From: Streptantibioticus ferralitis
GTDB lineage: Bacteria > Actinomycetota > Actinomycetes > Streptomycetales > Streptomycetaceae
DNA length: 64,000 bases
Direction: 5' to 3'
Assembly (NCBI RefSeq): GCF_029223525.1
Contig: NZ_JARHTQ010000009.1
Span: forward strand, 62,001 to 126,000
Shown: one piece after another, positions 63,601 through 64,000 of the stretch
Layout: each line of letters starts with the position of its first letter
How positions within the stretch are numbered: the stretch's first letter is position 1
The notes under the pieces: model-generated
The model's database searches: none
Told to the model about the DNA's origin: nothing
Seen by the model: the letters and a program-made list of their open reading frames with translations, nothing else
Position numbers and translations under genes: made by a program

Positions 63601-64000
63601 GCTGGCAGACCCCGTTGCTCGACATCGATCCGCTGCTCGACGACCGTGGGACGCGGATCATCGTGTGCTGCGGCTCGGGCGGGGTGGGCAAGACGACGAC
63701 GGCCGCGGCCCTGGGGCTGCGCGCGGCCGAGCGTGGCCGTACGGCCGTGGTGCTGACCATCGACCCCGCGCGGCGGCTCGCGCAGTCGATGGGGCTCACC
63801 GAGCTGGACAACACACCGCGCCGGGTCGAGGGCATCGACGAGTCCGCGGGCGGTCAACTGCACGCGATGATGCTGGACATGAAGCGGACGTTCGACGAGA
63901 TCGTCGTCCAGCACGCCGATCCCGAGCGGGCGCAGGCGATCTTGGAGAACCCTTTCTACCAGTCGCTTTCGGCGGGGTTCGCGGGCACGCAGGAATACAT
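63597..64000 (+). CDS. ArsA-family ATPase (second of a pair), 3' end outside window
   Basis: 134 residues are visible from ATG 63597, which overlaps the first ArsA stop and has GGGAGG upstream. Walker A is [20 protein letters not shown], and [20 protein letters not shown] resembles the switch/adenine region of ArsA ATPases. The two ATPases probably form a heterodimer or act in series. The remaining sequence, and the expected wblA downstream, lie beyond the edge. Confidence 0.88.
   Translation, partial: MSWQTPLLDIDPLLDDRGTRIIVCCGSGGVGKTTTAAALGLRAAERGRTAVVLTIDPARRLAQSMGLTELDNTPRRVEGIDESAGGQLHAMMLDMKRTFDEIVVQHADPERAQAILENPFYQSLSAGFAGTQEY

Overview
This window is high-GC actinobacterial chromosome and almost certainly Streptomyces. 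It carries bldG with its anti-sigma partner, an MFS-thymidylate kinase fusion, a K+-insensitive-type H+-pyrophosphatase, a tad pilus cluster, crp, and two ArsA-type ATPases in the order I know from Streptomyces coelicolor (about SCO3540 to SCO3578; bldG there is SCO3549). Many start codons are GTG, and several genes look leaderless.

Positions 1 to about 16.4 kb are the integrase-proximal end of a tailed-phage prophage inserted at the 3' end of tRNA-Thr(CGT). From the tRNA leftwards it holds a tyrosine integrase (+ strand) and a divergent Xis-like DNA-binding protein. Next come a serine-recombinase-like protein without its catalytic domain, an XRE regulator overlapping a membrane protein, and a small ORF. 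A ParB-family protein and a DUF488-like protein follow. Beyond these are a fused methyltransferase/Mom-like protein, a ParB-fold protein, and the terminase small and large subunits. The last genes are portal, scaffold, decoration and major capsid, which runs off the left edge. A plus-strand STAS-domain gene and a transposase remnant are wedged between the portal and terminase genes. Three copies of a short motif, one inside a promoter spacer, look like phage operators.

16.5-34 kb is mostly minus-strand housekeeping: a decayed MFS transporter, a secreted TAP-type peptidase, a degenerate membrane esterase with a His/Arg-rich repeat tail, DNA polymerase III delta', thymidylate kinase, topA, a methyltransferase, a lipoprotein, and hppA.

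34-45 kb is the developmental and surface region. BldG and its anti-sigma kinase are divergent from an MrfA-type helicase. A tad operon (ssd, tadA, tadB, tadC, pilin-like, two TadE-like genes) follows on the minus strand. Then come a HAD phosphatase and an intergenic RNA that by synteny and terminator is the Ms1/6S-like RNA (scr3559 in S. coelicolor).

45-60.6 kb holds a Fic-like protein, a MinD-like ATPase, a carbonic anhydrase, acetyl-CoA synthetase, NhaA, a holin-fold membrane protein, an epoxide-hydrolase-like protein and MarP. These are followed by a Nudix-nth pair divergent from crp, a large GC-rich repeat array, an MBL-Nudix pair, RidA, and a DUF4177 protein.

A complete IS110-family element (about 60.8-62.4 kb) sits between the DUF4177 gene and the ArsA pair. 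wblA normally follows the ArsA pair, just beyond this window.
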